Shown here: one piece after another, positions 47,683 through 55,900 of the stretch
How the letters are laid out: each line of letters begins with the position of its first letter
Position numbering within the stretch: position 1 is the first letter of the stretch
Origin: a virus
DNA: 64,000 nucleotides
Reading direction: 5' to 3' (one strand)
Virus record (IMG/VR): IMGVR_UViG_3300050821_017216
Span: 55,900 to 119,899 of that record
Notes under the pieces: model-generated
What the model was told of the DNA's origin: nothing
Databases searched by the model: none
The model's input: only the letters and a program-made list of their open reading frames with translations
Made by a program: the position numbers and the translations under genes

Positions 47683-48168
47683 ATGCCCAACAACCTCCCC
47701 CCGACCGTCGACCGCTCTATCCTCCCGGTGGAGCGGCAGCTACCCCAACCGAGCCCCGACGCGACCGTGCTGGTCCGGCTGGTCACCGACCAACTCAACC
47801 CCGAGGAGGTCAAGGTAGCGACGGACGCAAAGTCGCAGGTCCCGGTCTTCAACCAGACCGTGTGGATCCTGAACCAACCGCACCCGCTCGCGAGCGAGGC
47901 GAAGATCGTGCGGATGTACTCGCGCGACGACGGTGGGGTCGAGGTGTACTCGAGCGACGGCAAGATGTTCGTGAGGACGGTCCTGCCGGAGCGCGTGATC
48001 CGCTTCTTCGACGAGGCGATGTCCGACGAGACCTTCGTCGCGTTCATCGAGGAGGCCGAGAGCGAAGAGGAGGAGGAAGAGCCCGAGCCCGATCCGGAGC
48101 CCGGGCAGGAGCCCAACGCGGAGACAGACGCCGCGCCCGCCGCGAACGGCCCGAGCGCGGCCTCGTAA
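47683..48168 (+). CDS. Hypothetical acidic structural-operon protein
   Basis: 161 residues. LVRLVTDQLNPEEVKVATDA, YSRDDGGVEVYSSDGKMFVR and RVIRFFDEAMSDETFVAFIE give a small alpha/beta domain with a Glu/Pro/Ala-rich tail. Sits just before the repeat protein; may be a chaperone or scaffold. Not recognised. Confidence 0.6.
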   Translation: MPNNLPPTVDRSILPVERQLPQPSPDATVLVRLVTDQLNPEEVKVATDAKSQVPVFNQTVWILNQPHPLASEAKIVRMYSRDDGGVEVYSSDGKMFVRTVLPERVIRFFDEAMSDETFVAFIEEAESEEEEEEPEPDPEPGQEPNAETDAAPAANGPSAAS

Positions 48169-48182
48169 GGGGACTCGAGACG

Positions 48183-50051
48183 ATGCCGGGCGACGAGGAA
48201 GACGAGGACGGTGTCGACCGCGACGAGGACGTCGTCGAAGACGACGGGGGTGACGACGATGGGGGTAACGACGACGGCGACGAGGGGAGCGACGCGGACA
48301 GGCACCCCACGACCGGTCAGCGACTCATCCCGCTCCCGCGTCGCCCACCACCCCAACCCACGAACGGTCCACCCGCGCGGGCTACGCGCCCAGCGCGGCC
48401 CGCAGTCGACGCAGCGCGCCGCCCTAGGCCGCGCCGCCCCAAGGCGCCCGAGAACGCAACGCCCGAACCCGCCGCGACCCAACCCGTGAACCAACCCCCT
48501 CCCCTCCCCCAAACGGCGCCGCCCGCGCCGACTGTCCCGACGGCTCCCGCCCGGACCGCGCACGACGGCAACGTGCTCCTCTCCTTCGAGGAGACGCTCA
48601 AGGTGTACCCGTCCGCCAACGCGACCATCTCCGTCGAGCGCCGGACCGGCGTGCCGGCGCAGTGGATGGTCACCACGCGACCGCGCACGGCCAACGAGCT
48701 CTACGAGGCGCTCAAGGCCCTGCACGGACGGAGCGGGGAGGCCACCTACGAGGTCGCCTTCCGCGACGGCGCCGGCCACGGGAGCGGCGGCTCGGTCTCG
48801 CTACCGAGCACACTCGACGCGCCTCCGGCGCCCGGGCAGCCCGTCGTGAGGCAGGAGTATCCCTACCCGTCGCAGGTAGCTTACGCGCAGCCGCAACCGG
48901 CCTCTCACTACGCGCCCCCTGCGCCTGCCCCGCAGGTCGCTCCGTCCGGCACGCCGTTCGAGGTGATGCTCGCGATGCAGAAGCAGGTGTTCGACATGGT
49001 GCAGTCGATGGCGCCGAAGCCCGTCGCCGCTCCGCCCGCGGCGCCCGCACCACCGGCGCAACCTCCGCCGCCCGCCGCGCCGGACATCAACGCGCTCCTC
49101 GCGATGCAGAAGCAGATGTTCGACATGGTGCAGTCGATGCAGCCGGGGCACGCGCAGCCGCCACCGCCGCCCCAACCGCAGCCAGCGCCCGCGTCGCCGC
49201 AGTCCGCCGGTCCGGTCGACCAGACCGCGGCGCTGCTCGCGATGCAGAAGCAGATGTTCGACATGATGCAGGCGATGCAGGCGACGGCCGCCGGGCACAC
49301 TCCGCCCACGTCGCCGCAGCCCACACCCGCAGCGCCGGCCACGGACCCGACCGGCGTGATGCTCGCGATGCAGAAGCAGACGTTCGACATGATGCTCCAG
49401 ATGATGCAGGCGACCCAGCGAGGGAGCGCGCCGCCGCCCGGCGGCGGGCCGTACACTGGGCCGTACCGACCGCGCGACCCGCGCGACGGTGGCGCGTCTG
49501 GCGCGCCGGCAACGCCGTACGCCTCACCGCACTACCAATCGCCTCAGCGCCCGCAGACGCCGTCCGAGCAGCTGCGCGACGCGGCCAACGTCTTCCGGTC
49601 GACCATGGAGGTCGCGCGCGAGTTCGGGTTCGCCGGGCAGACCGCCGAACCAGCGGCGACCTCGGTCGAGGAGGACGACACCCCCGTCCGCGTCATCGAC
49701 ATGGGGCTCGCCAAGGGCGTCATCAACCGGGACGACGGGAGGCTGCGCGGCGTCGAGACGTTCATGGCCAACCTGCCCGACATCCTCAAGTGGGTCGGCG
49801 ACCAGCGCGCGGAGATCAGGAAGGAGCGCGAGGCGAGCCGGCAGCGCGACCTGCAGCAGCAGTTGCCGCCCGGTTACGTCGTGGCGACGCCGGACTACCA
49901 GCCGCCCCCCGGGTTCGTCGCGGTCCCGGTCGACCAGATCCCGCAAGCCGCGCAGGAGACGCTGCCCGAGGCGCCGGAGGAGATGCCTCCCCCGCTCGCC
50001 GCCGAGAAGCCTCGGTCGACCTGGGGGATGCCGCCGACGAGGAGCGGCTGA
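48183..50051 (+). CDS. Pro/Ala-rich structural protein with four LAMQKQ-FDM helical repeats
   Basis: 622 residues from ATG 48183. Acidic start (GDEEDEDGVDRDEDVVEDDG), Pro-rich linker, a small domain at about 120-200 (LLSFEETLKVYPSANATISV), then four copies of LAMQKQxFDMxQSM, 45-45-46 residues apart and separated by Pro/Ala linkers, and a C-terminal domain (MGLAKGVINRDDGRLRGVET). The spaced amphipathic helices are suited to binding another protein repeatedly, as in a scaffold or tether. No known family. Confidence 0.7.
   Translation: MPGDEEDEDGVDRDEDVVEDDGGDDDGGNDDGDEGSDADRHPTTGQRLIPLPRRPPPQPTNGPPARATRPARPAVDAARRPRPRRPKAPENATPEPAATQPVNQPPPLPQTAPPAPTVPTAPARTAHDGNVLLSFEETLKVYPSANATISVERRTGVPAQWMVTTRPRTANELYEALKALHGRSGEATYEVAFRDGAGHGSGGSVSLPSTLDAPPAPGQPVVRQEYPYPSQVAYAQPQPASHYAPPAPAPQVAPSGTPFEVMLAMQKQVFDMVQSMAPKPVAAPPAAPAPPAQPPPPAAPDINALLAMQKQMFDMVQSMQPGHAQPPPPPQPQPAPASPQSAGPVDQTAALLAMQKQMFDMMQAMQATAAGHTPPTSPQPTPAAPATDPTGVMLAMQKQTFDMMLQMMQATQRGSAPPPGGGPYTGPYRPRDPRDGGASGAPATPYASPHYQSPQRPQTPSEQLRDAANVFRSTMEVAREFGFAGQTAEPAATSVEEDDTPVRVIDMGLAKGVINRDDGRLRGVETFMANLPDILKWVGDQRAEIRKEREASRQRDLQQQLPPGYVVATPDYQPPPGFVAVPVDQIPQAAQETLPEAPEEMPPPLAAEKPRSTWGMPPTRSG
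48960..49420 (+). repeat. Four spaced repeats coding LAMQKQ-FDM helices
   Basis: Core bases CTCGCGATGCAGAAGCAG recur near 48967, 49099, 49237 and 49369, at about 132-138-132 base spacing, separated by Pro/Ala-coding linkers. The cores are almost identical at the DNA level. Confidence 0.8.
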
Positions 50052-50059
50052 CCAAAACC

Positions 50060-50236
50060 ATGCGGTTCAAGATCTTCATGCAGGTCTCAGTCGACGCGCG
50101 CGATCCGCAGCAGGCGGTCGACTGGGCCAAGAAGTTCGAGAAGCTCCTCAAGAACCCGATGGCCACGATGGCGATCGAGGCCGAGGGGATCAAGGTGGTC
50201 GGCGAGCCGATCGCGCTGCAGCCGAAGCCGGAGTAG
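50060..50236 (+). CDS. Small protein
   Basis: 58 residues from ATG 50060. MRFKIFMQVSVDARDPQQAV then AEGIKVVGEPIALQPKPE: a beta-alpha-beta mini-domain. Not recognised; between the repeat protein and the FGGESR protein. Confidence 0.55.
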   Translation: MRFKIFMQVSVDARDPQQAVDWAKKFEKLLKNPMATMAIEAEGIKVVGEPIALQPKPE

Positions 50237-50240
50237 CGGC

Positions 50241-50663
50241 GTGAACAAGAGAGATCCGGAAACTCTCGCGGAGATCGCGGAGGAGCGCGCCAGAGCCCGC
50301 GCGCGGCGGATCATGCGTGCGGTCATGCGGAAGAGCGTGTACTTCGGCGGCGAGAGCCGCGACAAGGTGCAGCGCGTACCGTTCCCAGGTGGCCTCGACG
50401 ACCCGCGTGCGTACCTCGTGGATCTGCTCGCGATAGCAGTTGGCGACACCCACGCGAGTGCTGTCGTGGACGCGCTCGACGTGTACCTGGAGACCGCTTC
50501 GGAGAACCGCACCCCGGCGTTTCAGTGGTCGCCACCCAACCGCGAGGTCGACCTAGTCCGCCAACGCGACGAGGCCCTCTCCCGTGCTGAGAGGGCCGAA
50601 CAGGCGCTGAAGGCCAAAACGAAGAAGAGGAAGCGGGCGACGACGCCGCAGCAAACTGCTTAG
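50241..50663 (+). CDS. Protein sharing the coat protein's FGGESR-KVQRVPF tag
   Basis: 140 residues from GTG 50241. Basic N terminus (EERARARARRIMRAVMRKS), tag VYFGGESRDKVQRVPF at about 33-48, then a globular part (DDPRAYLVDLLAIAVGDTHA) and a Lys/Arg C terminus. The 42 bases of the tag (50343-50384) match those of the coat gene (56737-56778) with only two mismatches. Probably a minor structural or assembly partner that carries the same signal. Confidence 0.68.
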   Translation: MNKRDPETLAEIAEERARARARRIMRAVMRKSVYFGGESRDKVQRVPFPGGLDDPRAYLVDLLAIAVGDTHASAVVDALDVYLETASENRTPAFQWSPPNREVDLVRQRDEALSRAERAEQALKAKTKKRKRATTPQQTA

Positions 50664-50708
50664 CGCGCGGGCTGGACGCGATCGGGGGTTCGCGCGTAGG
50701 CTTCAGTC

Positions 50709-51821
50709 GTGCGCACCTACGTCGTCAAGCCGAACGATTCGCCCGGGAGCATCGCGGCGCAGGATTCGATGGCTTCGTGCCCGAAATGTTCGATCGAACT
50801 GCCGCGCGTAAACGCGCACAAGCCTACGGTTAGGCATCCAAACGGCTACGTCACCTTCAAGGATCTGCGCGTCGGGGAGGTCCTGAATCTGCCCGACGAG
50901 TGGTTCGACCCGGCTCGCGAGGACCTGCCCGCGACGTACTACCGGATCCTCCCGTACGTAGACGGCGTCACGCCCGGATCGCTCGGCGACGCGCTCGGCG
51001 ACTTCCCCGAGCTCGACGCCGCCGTCGCCGCCGTCGCCCAGCTCGCGGCGCTCGACGACACCGCGTTCACGCGGGCCGTCGGCGACGCCGGCACGAAGGT
51101 CGACGCCTCCGTGGCGGAGGTGTACGGCTCCACGCAGTCGCCCGACGCCGCCGCCAAGGCGCGAGCCGTCAAGGACGCCACGCACTGGGCCTGGCTACGC
51201 AACCACGATCTCGCGGCCGCCGTCACGTCCGGCGACCGAGCCACCGTCACGCGCGCGCGGCTCGACATCCAGAACTCGCTCGCTACCGCGCTCGGCAACG
51301 CGCGCCTCGCGATCCTCGCGCACTACCCGTCAGCGGCCCCGGCGGCGGCCTCGAGTGACCTGCAAGCCGCCGCGCAGGCGGCCGTCGACGCGCTCTCGGC
51401 TGACCCGAACTACTGCACCTCGGTCACCCACCCGGGCACACCCGTCAACGCCGCGGTGCACCGGTTCAAGCTCGCGTGGAACGCATCGCAGACCCCGAAG
51501 GTCCCGATCGGCACGGGCACCTACGAGGTGGCGACCACGGTCGCGCTCGCGCAGGTCCACGGCAGCGCGCCGTCCGCGTGTGGCGCGAACCAGCGTCCGG
51601 TGCCCGCCCCGAAGCCTCCGCCGCCCCTGCCCGCAGGAAAGCAGGAGGAGACCATCACGCCGCCGAGTAAGAAGAGCGGGGCCGGTTGGTCGCTCGGCAC
51701 GGTCATCGCTGGCGTGGCGCTCGCGGGCGCGGCGGCCGGTGGAGTCGCCTACCTGGCGACGCGACCGAGCAAGCCCGCGCGCGGCCAGCCGGTCACGCGC
51801 CGAGAGGGGTTCGCGACGTGA
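50709..51821 (+). CDS. LysM-like protein with C-terminal membrane helix
   Basis: 370 residues from GTG 50709. TYVVKPNDSPGSIAAQDSMA then FKDLRVGEVLNLPDEWF at the N terminus has the LysM shape (YxVkxGDtl..., ...GxxLxiP), with a loop containing CPKCSIELPRVNAH inserted. A long helical part follows (SDLQAAAQAAVDALSADPNY), a Pro-rich hinge, then TVIAGVALAGAAAGGVAYLA and a basic tail. Would anchor in a membrane and bind peptidoglycan. TAGGCT lies six bases before the GTG. Confidence 0.65.
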   Translation: MRTYVVKPNDSPGSIAAQDSMASCPKCSIELPRVNAHKPTVRHPNGYVTFKDLRVGEVLNLPDEWFDPAREDLPATYYRILPYVDGVTPGSLGDALGDFPELDAAVAAVAQLAALDDTAFTRAVGDAGTKVDASVAEVYGSTQSPDAAAKARAVKDATHWAWLRNHDLAAAVTSGDRATVTRARLDIQNSLATALGNARLAILAHYPSAAPAAASSDLQAAAQAAVDALSADPNYCTSVTHPGTPVNAAVHRFKLAWNASQTPKVPIGTGTYEVATTVALAQVHGSAPSACGANQRPVPAPKPPPPLPAGKQEETITPPSKKSGAGWSLGTVIAGVALAGAAAGGVAYLATRPSKPARGQPVTRREGFAT

Positions 51822-52489
51822 AAGTGATCGACAGGCCCGTAGAGGGCGTGACGACGGACGCGCGTCCGCACCCGGCCGGGCGAGAGGGGTCGCTCATCTC
51901 GCTCAACGAGGTGGCCGAGCGATCGTGGAAGTCCCGGATGTCGCCGCGCCTGCGCGCGTGGACGACGCAGCGCCTCGCCGAGGCCGGCGTCTCGACGGGG
52001 ACGCGCCGGCAGAAGGCGCAGGCGATCCTCGACGCGTTCCGCGCGAAGGTGCCGTACATCGCCGACCCGGTGATGGGCGAGTTCATGGAGACGCCAGAGC
52101 AGACGCTCTGCTTGGACGAGGGCGGCCTCTGCTTCATCGGCACCGACTGCGACGGTGCGGCGATCACGCTCATCGCGTGCATGCTCTGCATCGGGATCCC
52201 CGCGATGGTCATCGGCTCGTCGCACAAGGCGCCCCTCGACGTGCCGACGCACGTCTTCATGGCGTTCCAGGACGAGCAGAGCGAGTGGGTCCGTATGGAC
52301 GGCACGACGAAGCACCCGGTCGGTCGCGTCTCGCCTCACCAGCGCGAGTGGTGGGTCGAGCCTGGCGCGGAAGCGAAGAGCCGGGGCGAGGGCGACTTCG
52401 TGGGCATGGCCGGTGGCGCCGCGGTCGGCGTCGGCGGGTCGGTCGCGCGCGCGAGCGCGCTCGATCTCCTCTACCCGTCGATCAAGTAA
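51818..52489 (+). CDS. Transglutaminase-like cysteine enzyme
   Basis: 223 residues from GTG 51818 (GTGA overlap with the LysM gene). GTDCDGAAITLIACMLCIGI, VPTHVFMAF and VRMDGTTKHPVG supply Cys, His and Asp of a transglutaminase-like (papain-fold) site. Such enzymes cut or cross-link proteins or peptidoglycan peptides. The LysM neighbour argues for a cell-wall or virion-maturation role. N terminus is not a signal peptide. Confidence 0.75.
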   Translation: MKVIDRPVEGVTTDARPHPAGREGSLISLNEVAERSWKSRMSPRLRAWTTQRLAEAGVSTGTRRQKAQAILDAFRAKVPYIADPVMGEFMETPEQTLCLDEGGLCFIGTDCDGAAITLIACMLCIGIPAMVIGSSHKAPLDVPTHVFMAFQDEQSEWVRMDGTTKHPVGRVSPHQREWWVEPGAEAKSRGEGDFVGMAGGAAVGVGGSVARASALDLLYPSIK

Positions 52490-52538
52490 GCACCCCCACG
52501 CCCGCGCGCAGAGAGCGCGTTTCGAGCGCCGCGCGACC

Positions 52539-52622
52539 GTTGCATCGCGCGCCGACGCTCCTGTTGCACGCCGGATGCAACAGGAGCAGTTCGGTTGCAT
52601 CCCGGTTGCATCGGGTTGCATC
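52539..52622 (+). repeat. GTTGCATC iteron-like array
   Basis: Direct copies at 52539-52546, 52594-52601, 52605-52612 and 52615-52622 (the last three 10-11 bases apart, one helical turn), a variant at 52563-52569, and an inverted copy at 52574-52581. CTGTTGCA (52561) and TGCAACAG (52576) are perfect arms. Helical phasing on one DNA face is typical of initiator or repressor binding sites. Confidence 0.65.
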
Positions 52623-52657
52623 GGTCGCGTCGCTCGCGAACGATCGTGTCCATATAG

Positions 52658-52686
52658 GTAATACTCAGGACATACCGGAGTATGCC
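52658..52686 (+). repeat. 29-bp palindromic element, copy B
   Basis: GTAATACTCAGG, AC, then ATACCGGAGTATGCC. Matches copies A (41948) and C (37690) at 26 of 29 positions each. Lies 36 bases after the iteron array. Confidence 0.75.
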
Positions 52687-52967
52687 GATCACGACTCACG
52701 AGTCGCGCGCGATCTAGAAATCGGATGAGCCGAATTGCCCTGAATTCCAGGGTCGATCCACTGGCTCACCTTCAACGCGCAACATGATCGGTAAGTGTCC
52801 AGTTTCATGTAGTAATCGTCTCGCATCGACCCGCTCGACCAGACCCAACTATCGCGGTCGATCGGTGGCGCCACTCCGAGCCCGATCGCGCGTTCTAAAA
52901 ACTCAATCTCTTGACGCGATAAGAGCGCATTGGGAGCCTTGCTTTCGACAGTTGAATCCCGGATGAC

Positions 52968-55900
52968 ATGGGCGCGTACAAACACCGTCTCGCCGAACTC
53001 TCCGCCGCGCGCGAGCGCGTCGGGCGGCGCACTGCCGGTCACCGCGCGTCGGCCAGTCGACGCCCCGTCCTCGCGCCGCGCCGCGCGGGCGCTCCCGCTC
53101 GCCGCGAGGTCCGCATCGGCACGGTCATCCCGAGCCGGTACGTCCCGCCGCCGCCTCCCCCTCCTCCGCCTGACTACGACCCACCTCCCCCTTCCCTGGA
53201 CGTCGAGGACAGGCGCAAGCGGTCTGCCATGCAGACCCAGTCGCTGCTCTTCAGTCGCGCTGAGGGTTGGACCGTCGAGAAGGCGAAGGTGTGGGCCAAG
53301 AAGCACGGCCACAAGTCGAACAAGGTGGACGTCACCGACCAGTACGTCCGACTCAGACAACTCGACCCGAAAGGGTTTCAGGTCAAACGGACAGTTCCGT
53401 TTGGCAAGGGCATCCGCGCAGTAGTCGCTCGTGAGGAAACCATGGCAGCCAAAAAGAAGACGACCCGTCGCCCCGCAGCCAAGCGCACCGCCGCCCGGCG
53501 CAAGCCCGCTGCCAAGCCCAAGGCGCCCCCGAAGCGCCGCACCGCGCCGAAGAAGTCCAAGCCGGCGACGACGCGTGTCGTCTCCGCTCGCCGCCCCGCG
53601 CGCAAGGTGCGCGCGTCCGGCCGGCGCGCCACCGAGGCGCGCCGCCCGAAGAAGCGCGCCGTCCGCGCGCAGACCAAGCGCACCTACGCTCGCGCGAAGT
53701 CCAAGGTCGCCGAGTCGCGCCGCCCGAAGAAGCGCGCGGTCAGCCGCAAGCCGTCCGGCCAGGTGATGGCGAAGCGCAAGGTCCGCAGCACGCGCAGCAA
53801 GGGTCGCCGGACCGTGCAAGCGTGGCACGGCGACAGCGCCGGCCATAGCAAGGCGGCGAAGAAGGGCTGGAAGACCCGCAAGGCTGGCAAGCCCAGCAAG
53901 CCCAGCAAGGCCTCCCGCACGACCAAGACGGCCGCCGAGTCGCGCCGTCCGAAGCGCCGCACCACCCGCGAGACGCCGCGCGTCGCCGCGACGCGCCGCC
54001 CGACCAAGCGCACCTACGCTCGCGCGAAGTCCAAGGTCGCCGAGTCGCGCCGCCCGGCCAAGAAGCGCGGCAGCAGCCGCCGGGTCCGCGAGGCGACCCG
54101 CGTCGCTTCGCCCCGCTCGTACCGCAAGAGCCGCGTCGTCCGCGCGCCCAGCCTCGGCAGCATCGCCCGCACGGCGGGCCAGATGGGCGCCGAGATCGGG
54201 ACCGCGGTCGCCGGCTACCTCATCGCGGACGGGATCGACCGGTTCCTCGCGACCTACGACCCGTCGGGCACGGCCAAGCCGGCGAACAAGTTCACCTCGG
54301 ACGGCGCCGGCACGCTCGCCAACGCCCTCAACGTCGCGTCGCCGCCCGACATGTGGCGCTACGGCGCCCTCGCCGCGATGACGCTCGTGCCGCTCGGCGG
54401 ATCGCTCCTCGCCAAGAACCCCATGGTCCGAGCCGGAGTCGAGGGGATCGGGCTCGGCGCCGGCGTCAAGCTCTTCACGACGCTCTGGTCGCACGTGCTC
54501 ATGCCGATGCTCGTCGGCAAGGACACGAGCGTGCCCGCGCTCCGGAAGAGCTGGATCGCTCGCCTCTACCCCGCGGAGGTCTCCGCCTCGCTCAACATCA
54601 AGAGCGGCAAGGCCGACGTCTCGAGCGGCGGCGCCACCAGCACGGCCGGCACGCTCTCGGGCGGGTCCGACCGCGACGCCGGGCCCTTCGCGCTCGGCGA
54701 CCGCTTCGCTCGCGGGCGCGGCGACCGACACGACTGGGTCGCCCCGTCCCCGTGGCCGACGGCGGCGGTCCCCGCTGCCCCAGCATACGACCCCTCGATC
54801 GTCGACACGTCGATCCCGGCTCCCCCCGTGCAGCCGGCGTGGCCGGCGCGCTGGGGTGAGCACCACCGCTGGGGCCTGCGCGGCGTCGGCGACGCGGTGC
54901 AGGACATGACCGCGACCATCGCGGCCCAGACCGGCGTGCACCCCGCGCACGCGGTCAACGCGGCGATGCACGCGGCCGCCGAGCCGGCCGACCTCACCCA
55001 GGCGCTGCAGCGCGCGCTGCCGCACGTCAACCGCGACGTCCTGCGCGAGACCGCGCGGCACCTGCACCCGCACGTGGTCCGGATGCACCTGCACTCGCGC
55101 TACCCGCGCGAGCACGGTGAGTGGGAGTCCGAGCGGGCGGGCGAGGGCTTCCCCGCTCCCGACCACGACGCTCCGGAGCAGGAGTGGCGCGAGTGGCACG
55201 GCAAGCGTGCGGCCGCGGGTCTGCCTCAGGCCCCCCCTCCGCCCGAGCCGCCGCCGCTCACCCCCGCGACGCCCGTGCACCTGCGCACGCGCTTCGAGTG
55301 GCAGCCGAAGAGCGGTCGCGAGATCACCTCCGACCGCTACCCGACGACCCAGCAGGTCCTCGGGATCGGGGCACCCTACGCGAGCGGCAACCCTGGCCAA
55401 CCTGGCCTCGGCGAGGCGTTCTCCGACGCGGTGCAGACCGTGGCGGCCACCGTCCCGGACATGCCGCTCGAGAACGCCGTCAACGCGACCGCGTTCGCGG
55501 CGGCCGAGCCCTGCAACCTCGTGCGAGCGTTCGAGCGCGCGATGCCGCAGATCCGCCGCGAGCTCGCGCGCCAGTGCGCGGTGCGCGTCGACCCGTACAT
55601 CCGCACCATCCACGACCAGACGGGGGTCCCCCTGCCGGCCGCTCCGGGCGCGCCCGCTGCGCCGGCTCCGGGACTCCCCGCGGCGCCGCCGGCCGTCCCC
55701 GGCGCCCCGCTGTCGCTCGCGCCGCTCTTCAAGCCGTCCCCCCCGCCCCCGAGCTGGACCCGCAGCGAGGCGGAGTGGCACGTCCAGGAGAAGAGCGACT
55801 GGGATCGCTCTCACGCGAGCCCCGTCGTCGTCGCAGCGGCGACCCAGGCGGCTCAGGCCGCAGCCGCCCCGCACCCCGACGCCGACCACCCTGCGGTGCA

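Larger units (their letters stand above)
52490..52967 (+). other. Regulatory or origin-like intergenic region (478 bp)
   Basis: Holds six GTTGCATC-type elements (52539-52622), one arm pair CTGTTGCA/TGCAACAG, and copy B of the palindromic element (52658-52686). From 52700 to 52960 G+C falls. On the minus strand a frame 52689-52826 could encode a 45-residue protein (MRDDYYMKLDTYRSCCALKV and on), but I see no convincing start signal; I do not call it. Confidence 0.55.

Noticed and set aside
37690-52686. 29-bp elements considered as attachment sites of an integrated element
   Set aside because: Three copies in mixed orientation inside one gene-rich region and no integrase or tRNA gene nearby fit operators better than att sites.
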